Shown: in pieces, positions 5,574 through 8,943 of the stretch
Numbering within the stretch: position 1 is the stretch's first letter
How the letters are laid out: the number at the start of each line of letters is the position of its first letter
Source of the DNA: an uncultured Ruminococcus sp.
GTDB lineage: Bacteria > Bacillota > Clostridia > Oscillospirales > Ruminococcaceae
Length of the DNA stretch: 8,943 nucleotides
Direction of reading: 5' to 3'
Assembly (NCBI GenBank): GCA_937907215.1
Contig: CALESG010000021.1
Location: 1-8,943 of the forward strand
Position numbers and translations under genes: made by a program
Notes under the pieces: model-generated
The model's input: only the letters and a program-made list of their open reading frames with translations
What the model was told of the DNA's origin: nothing
The model's database searches: none

Positions 5574-6914
5574 ATGAATGGTCAAAAGGTTGGATTTTCC
5601 AACAAACTTGGTTTCATACTTGCAGCAGCAGGTTCAGCAGTAGGGTTGGGTAATATATGGAGATTTCCCTATCTTGCAGCACAATATGGTGGAGGAATAT
5701 TTCTGCTTGTATATTTAATTTTAGCAGTTACATTTGGATTTTCACTTATGATTACAGAAGTAGCTATTGGCAGAAAAACTGGTATGAGTGCTATAAAAGC
5801 ATTTAGTACACTTAATAAAAAGTTTTCATTTATCGGCGTAATCGCAGCTATGGTCCCTATTATCATTTTTCCATATTATTGTGTAATAGGTGGCTGGGTA
5901 ATAAAATATGGTACTGTATTTATAACAGGGCAAGGTGCAGCAGCAGCATCTGATGGATATTTTGGAGAATTTATAGGTACTACTATATCTCCACTGTTAT
6001 TTACAGCAATCTTTATTTTTCTTACATCAGTGGTAGTATTACTAGGCGTACAAAAAGGAATTGAAAAAATCAGCAAAATCCTTATGCCAGTATTATTATT
6101 GCTTACTATTATTATTGCTGTTTATAGTCTCACTCTTGACGGTGCAATAGACGGACTTATTTATTATATAAAACCTAATTTTAGTGCATTTTCACTTAAA
6201 ACCGTTGTTGCAGCTATGGGTCAGCTCTTTTACTCTATGTCGCTTGCTATGGGTATTATGATAACATATGGTTCTTATATGCAAAGAAAAGACAACCTTG
6301 AAAGTTCTGTTCGCAGTATTGAAGTATTTGATACAGTAATTGCATTTTTGGCCGGTCTTATGATCATACCGGCAGTATTTGCATTTTCAGGCGGAGATGA
6401 AAGCAAGCTTGATCAAGGCCCTGGACTTATGTTTGTAACACTTCCAAAAGTATTTAATTCTATGGCTGGCGGAAATATTATTGGTGTTATATTTTTTGTA
6501 CTTGTATTTTTTGCAGCACTCACATCATCTATCTCGCTTATGGAAACTATAGTGTCTATTATTATGGACAAGTTTAAAATCAAACGAAGCATTGTTTGCT
6601 TGATTGTAATGCTTCTGTCAATGCTCATTGCTGTTCCATCATCTCTTGGAAACGGTGTTTGGTCTAATATTCTTATTTTAGGCAAGGATTTCCTAAGTTT
6701 CTTTGATTTCCTCAGCAATAACATTATGATGCCTATTGTTGCTTTCCTTACTTGTATATTTGTAGGTTTTATAATTAAAACAAAGACTATTGAAGATGAA
6801 GTAGAATTGTCAGGAAAGTTTAAAGCAAAGAAAATGTACCGTATTATGATTCGTTATATATGTCCTATTTTCCTTTTGATAATCTTTATATCATCTGTTG
6901 TTGGTTACGTTTAA
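5574..6914 (+). CDS. sodium-dependent amino acid transporter, NSS/SNF family (11 TM)
   Basis: A 446-residue inner-membrane symporter of the neurotransmitter:sodium symporter family (LeuT fold), which imports amino acids or related compounds with sodium. The family signature lies in the first helix, GSAVGLGNIWRFP (20-32): G20, A22, V23 and N27 match the LeuT sodium-site residues, and R30 the extracellular gate arginine. The eighth-helix sodium motif ALTSS (315-319) gives T317 and S318. GQLFYSMSLAMG (216-227) corresponds to the unwound sixth helix of the substrate site. I count 11 membrane helices, the last at about 424-445, as in the MhsT/Tyt1 type that lacks the twelfth helix of LeuT. Substrate cannot be read from sequence; MhsT-like members take hydrophobic or aromatic amino acids. 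AAGGAG lies 8 nt before ATG 5574. It has its own promoter and a terminator 7 nt after the stop, so it is monocistronic. Confidence 0.94.
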   Translation: MNGQKVGFSNKLGFILAAAGSAVGLGNIWRFPYLAAQYGGGIFLLVYLILAVTFGFSLMITEVAIGRKTGMSAIKAFSTLNKKFSFIGVIAAMVPIIIFPYYCVIGGWVIKYGTVFITGQGAAAASDGYFGEFIGTTISPLLFTAIFIFLTSVVVLLGVQKGIEKISKILMPVLLLLTIIIAVYSLTLDGAIDGLIYYIKPNFSAFSLKTVVAAMGQLFYSMSLAMGIMITYGSYMQRKDNLESSVRSIEVFDTVIAFLAGLMIIPAVFAFSGGDESKLDQGPGLMFVTLPKVFNSMAGGNIIGVIFFVLVFFAALTSSISLMETIVSIIMDKFKIKRSIVCLIVMLLSMLIAVPSSLGNGVWSNILILGKDFLSFFDFLSNNIMMPIVAFLTCIFVGFIIKTKTIEDEVELSGKFKAKKMYRIMIRYICPIFLLIIFISSVVGYV

Positions 6915-6915
6915 A

Positions 6916-6968
6916 AAACACAAACAGCTTCTCATTTCTAGTAGTCGAAATGAGAAGCTGTTTTATTT
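6916..6968. terminator. bidirectional intrinsic terminator
   Basis: Arms AAACAGCTTCTCATTTC (6922-6938) and GAAATGAGAAGCTGTTT (6947-6963) pair perfectly over 17 bp around an 8-nt loop. T-rich sequence follows on the plus strand (TTTTATTT), and a run of A on the left (from 6913) gives a T-run for minus-strand transcripts. It ends the symporter message and could also end the convergent tcdA message arriving from the right. Confidence 0.92.
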
Positions 6969-6976
6969 ATGGCGAT

Positions 6977-7142
6977 TTAGGGTGTGCTGACACTATCCGA
7001 AATGCTCGGATTGCAGAGATGTTTTTTTGTCTCAAGGCAAAGATCTGCAGGCATACTGTCGTATGATAAGGATTTTTAACGCAGAAAGACGTAAAAGATG
7101 TCTGTAAGACGAGTGTTGAGCGGTAGTGTAAACACACCCTAA
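6977..7142. mobile_element. 166-bp MITE-like structured element with terminal inverted repeats
   Basis: The ends TTAGGGTGTG (6977-6986) and CACACCCTAA (7133-7142) are perfect 10-bp inverted repeats, extended after a 3-4 nt gap by CACTATCCG (6991-6999) facing CGGTAGTG (7121-7128). Both ends carry TA just outside GGGTGTG, as expected for a TA target duplication of the IS630/Tc1-mariner kind. Inside are short hairpins: TCCGA/TCGGA (6996-7010), TGCAGA/TCTGCA (7012-7049) and CATAC/GTATG (7052-7065). Base composition is richer in GC than the flanks, and no credible gene is encoded. This fits a non-autonomous element of the MITE type. A structured RNA is the alternative. Whether other copies exist cannot be seen in this window. 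Confidence 0.6.
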
Positions 7143-7144
7143 TA

Positions 7145-7858
7145 CTAATCTGATATAATATCTTTTATAACTTCTCCAGCAATAATTAAACCGGCAACAG
7201 GAGGTACAAATGAATTGCTTGCTGGTATAGAATGTCTGCCAATAATTTTTTCATCAGATTCAGATTTATGTTCTATTGGCGGTTCTGCGGAATATACAAC
7301 CTTAAGCTTTTTGATGCCACGTTTTTTTAGCTCATGACGCATAACTTTTGCCAGCGGACACACAGATGTTTTATAAATATCTGCTACTTGAAATTTTGTA
7401 GGATCCATTTTATTTCCAGTACCCATTGAACTTATTATGGGAATTCCAAATTCTTGTGACTGCATAACAAGATTTATTTTTCCTGTAACAGTATCGATGG
7501 CATCTACTACATAATCAAATTTTGAAAAGTCAAAAGCACTGGAATTTTCTGGATTATAGAAAATATCATAAGTAAAAACTTTGCACTCAGGATTTATAGA
7601 AAGAATACGTTCCTTTGCAGCAGCAGTCTTTTGCATTCCTATGGTTTTATGTGTTGCAATTATTTGTCTGTTTATATTTGTAAGTGAAACAGTATCATTA
7701 TCGATCAAATGAATATTTCCAACGCCACTCCTTGCAAGAGCCTCTACTGTATATCCGCCAACTCCCCCAATGCCAAAAACAGCAACGCATGATTTTTTTA
7801 GTTTTTCTATTGCTTCTTTTCCAATAAGCATTTCTGTTCTGGAAAACCATTCAGCCAT
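7145..7858 (-). CDS. tcdA: tRNA threonylcarbamoyladenosine dehydratase, TcdA/CsdL (YgdL) family
   Basis: A 237-residue cytoplasmic E1-like (ThiF/MoeB fold) enzyme. TcdA uses ATP to cyclise t6A37 of ANN-decoding tRNAs into ct6A, improving decoding. Features seen: the Rossmann nucleotide loop GIGGVGG (29-35), LIDNDTV (51-57) with the ribose-binding aspartate region, NINRQ (61-65), K77, DAIDT (119-123), the family pattern TSVCPLAKVMR (165-174), and the C-terminal PPVAGLIIAGEVIKD (219-233). There are no zinc-binding CXXC pairs, which fits the TcdA branch more than MoeB or ThiF. ATG 7858 lies 2 nt after the stop of the ttcA-like gene, with GAGGTG at good spacing, so the pair forms one operon. Its stop lies 2 bp from the end of the MITE-like element. 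Family placement is firm; the exact ct6A activity is inferred. Confidence 0.92.
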   Translation of the reverse strand: MAEWFSRTEMLIGKEAIEKLKKSCVAVFGIGGVGGYTVEALARSGVGNIHLIDNDTVSLTNINRQIIATHKTIGMQKTAAAKERILSINPECKVFTYDIFYNPENSSAFDFSKFDYVVDAIDTVTGKINLVMQSQEFGIPIISSMGTGNKMDPTKFQVADIYKTSVCPLAKVMRHELKKRGIKKLKVVYSAEPPIEHKSESDEKIIGRHSIPASNSFVPPVAGLIIAGEVIKDIISD

Positions 7859-7860
7859 TA

Positions 7861-8697
7861 TTATTCACCTCTTTTATAGTTATCAAGAAAATGCGTAAAA
7901 TCCTTGCCTTTGTGATATGAGATTATAGTATCAAGATTGATATTCTCTACGCTTCTGAAAATGTTAATATCAATATTGGGATTGATATTTCGGAAATAAG
8001 CAATAAGTTTTTTCATTTCCTGACGTTTTGAATTGCTTGCACCGTTTTCATATGTAGTATAGTTTTCAGTAAATCTACATGCACACTGAATGAACTCAAG
8101 ATCATTATATGTCTGCCAAGCAAGAATATCTGATTCTTTGACCATATAAAGTGGACGTATAAGCTCCATGCCTTCAAAATTTGAACTGTGAAGTTTTGGC
8201 ATCATAGTTTGAACCTGAGCGCCATAAAGCATACCCATTAGAATTGTTTCAATTACATCATCAAAATGATGACCAAGAGCAATTTTGTTGCAGCCCATAT
8301 CTTTTGCGTTGCTGTATAAATATCCCCTTCTCATGCGTGCACAAAGGTAGCATGGACTATCTTTTATATCTGAAACAGCATTAAAAATATTGCTTTCAAA
8401 AATTTTTATAGGTATATCCAATATTTCAGCATTTTCTTCTATCTTCTGTCTGTTTCGTAGATTATATCCTGGATCCATTACAAGATATTTAGCTTCAAAT
8501 GGTATTTCACTGTATCTTTGAAGTCTTTGAATGCATTTTGCCATAAGCATAGAATCCTTGCCACCAGATATACAGACAGCTATTTTGTCTCCTTCTTCTA
8601 TGAGGTCATATTCTTTTATGCCCATAATAAAACGATTCCAAATGGTCTTTTTAAATTTTTTACAAATAGTATTTTCTATTTCATGTCCTCTATCCAT
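7861..8697 (-). CDS. ttcA: TtcA-like tRNA 2-thiocytidine synthetase (PP-loop ATPase)
   Basis: A 278-residue cytoplasmic ATP-pyrophosphatase of the TtcA/TtuA group. TtcA makes 2-thiocytidine at position 32 of certain tRNAs, using ATP to activate the base and a [4Fe-4S] cluster to hand over sulfur. Visible features: PP-loop SGGKDS (44-49), CYLCARMRRG (116-125) giving the paired cluster cysteines C116 and C119, GHHFDD (142-147), and C205/C207 in FIQCACRF, one of which is probably the third cluster ligand. The length is close to that of the family. ATG 8697 follows AAAGGA by 8 nt on the minus strand. It is the first gene of a two-gene operon with tcdA; both products act on the anticodon loop. It could instead belong to a clostridial TtcA-like branch with another tRNA target, so the symbol is less certain than the family. 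Confidence 0.88.
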   Translation of the reverse strand: MDRGHEIENTICKKFKKTIWNRFIMGIKEYDLIEEGDKIAVCISGGKDSMLMAKCIQRLQRYSEIPFEAKYLVMDPGYNLRNRQKIEENAEILDIPIKIFESNIFNAVSDIKDSPCYLCARMRRGYLYSNAKDMGCNKIALGHHFDDVIETILMGMLYGAQVQTMMPKLHSSNFEGMELIRPLYMVKESDILAWQTYNDLEFIQCACRFTENYTTYENGASNSKRQEMKKLIAYFRNINPNIDINIFRSVENINLDTIISYHKGKDFTHFLDNYKRGE

Positions 8698-8727
8698 ATG
8701 TAATTTCCTTTACTTTAATATATAATT

Positions 8728-8756
8728 ATTATATCACAAAAAAAGATTTGAATCAA
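8728..8756 (-). promoter_or_regulatory. sigma-A promoter of the ttcA-tcdA operon
   Basis: On the minus strand, TTGATT (8756-8751), a 17-bp spacer and TATAAT (8733-8728) lie 31 bp upstream of ATG 8697. The leader would be about 24 nt, leaving just enough room for the AAAGGA ribosome binding site. Confidence 0.8.
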
Positions 8757-8764
8757 TAGAAGTG

Positions 8765-8793
8765 TTGACAATAAATGTTATGCGTGGTAAAAT
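8765..8793 (+). promoter_or_regulatory. sigma-A promoter pointing out of the window
   Basis: TTGACA (8765-8770), a 17-bp spacer and TAAAAT (8788-8793) face right, divergent from the ttcA promoter with 8 bp between the two -35 boxes. Transcription should begin near 8800. At least 140 nt without an evident start codon and ribosome binding site follow, so it would drive a long leader, a non-coding RNA or a gene beyond the edge. Confidence 0.7.
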
Positions 8794-8943
8794 TATAAAT
8801 AACAATTATAAACAGTGAAGGTAACACCGCACAAAGCTCGCCTGACGGTTTTATACGTCATTTATTTGCATATTGCTTTTCATCTTTCACAAAAAGCCTT
8901 GTTAATACATAAAGTATTCACTGCACTTTTGTTTCATCTGACA
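8794..8943 (+). other. gene-free transcribed leader or repeat at the right edge
   Basis: No open frame with a ribosome binding site is seen on either strand in these 150 bases. The segment from about 8814 (GTGAAGGTAACACCGCAC) is richer in GC than its surroundings and holds two short hairpins: TGACG/CGTCA (8843-8860) and AATAC/GTATT (8904-8918). Neither is followed by a convincing T-run. It may be a 5' leader, a small RNA, or the edge of a dispersed repeat. I do not recognise any known riboswitch class. Confidence 0.35.

Noticed and set aside
4837..6724. Minus-strand frames opposite the DUF4097 and symporter genes
   Set aside because: They are mirror frames of well-supported genes, arising from codon bias and the in-gene repeats, without promoters or ribosome binding sites.
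6860..7066. Plus-strand frame of 68 codons
   Set aside because: It overlaps the end of the symporter in another frame, then runs through the terminator hairpin and into the MITE-like element; it has no ribosome binding site.
8518..8725. Plus-strand frames of 61 and 64 codons opposite the ttcA start
   Set aside because: Antisense to a conserved PP-loop region, and they read through the ttcA ribosome binding site without one of their own.
8816..8832. Resemblance of AAGGTAACACCGC to the T-box antiterminator sequence
   Set aside because: The match to AGGGTGGNACCGCG is poor, it lies within about 20-30 nt of the transcription start instead of late in a long leader, and no specifier loop or terminator is visible.

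Overview
The window is AT-rich, with strong AAAGGAG-type ribosome binding sites and almost textbook sigma-A promoters (five with a 17-bp spacer on the better boxes). Together with a PadR/DUF1700/DUF4097 operon and an 11-helix neurotransmitter:sodium symporter, this points to a low-GC Firmicute, most likely a Clostridia member of the gut type (Ruminococcus/Oscillospiraceae-like). That placement is inferred from gene content and style, not from a marker gene.

Layout: (a) 1-2139, minus strand: ATP-dependent protease Lon, cut by the left edge just before its catalytic lysine. (b) 2140-2459: divergent intergenic region with a lon promoter and leader palindrome, an 84-bp near-perfect inverted repeat, and a promoter for the next unit. 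(c) 2460-3387, plus: a HAD-superfamily hydrolase and a small 88-residue unknown protein, closed by a terminator. (d) 3468-5470, plus: an operon of a PadR-type repressor, a DUF1700/HAAS membrane protein and a DUF4097 beta-solenoid protein, with an inverted repeat over its promoter. (e) 5490-6914, plus: a sodium-dependent symporter with a perfect consensus promoter, closed by a hairpin that can terminate in both directions. (f) 6977-7142: a 166-bp structured element with terminal inverted repeats flanked by TA, resembling a MITE. (g) 7145-8756, minus: a two-gene tRNA modification operon, TtcA-like then TcdA-like. (h) 8765-8943: a rightward promoter and a gene-free, hairpin-containing stretch running off the window.

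Functionally the window is mostly housekeeping: protein quality control, anticodon-loop tRNA modification and solute uptake. The padR-DUF1700-DUF4097 operon is the least understood piece. It looks like an auto-regulated envelope module in which a cytoplasmic repressor controls a multi-pass membrane protein and a membrane-anchored 11-rung solenoid. The other points of interest are non-coding: two inverted-repeat elements, candidate operators and the right-edge leader.
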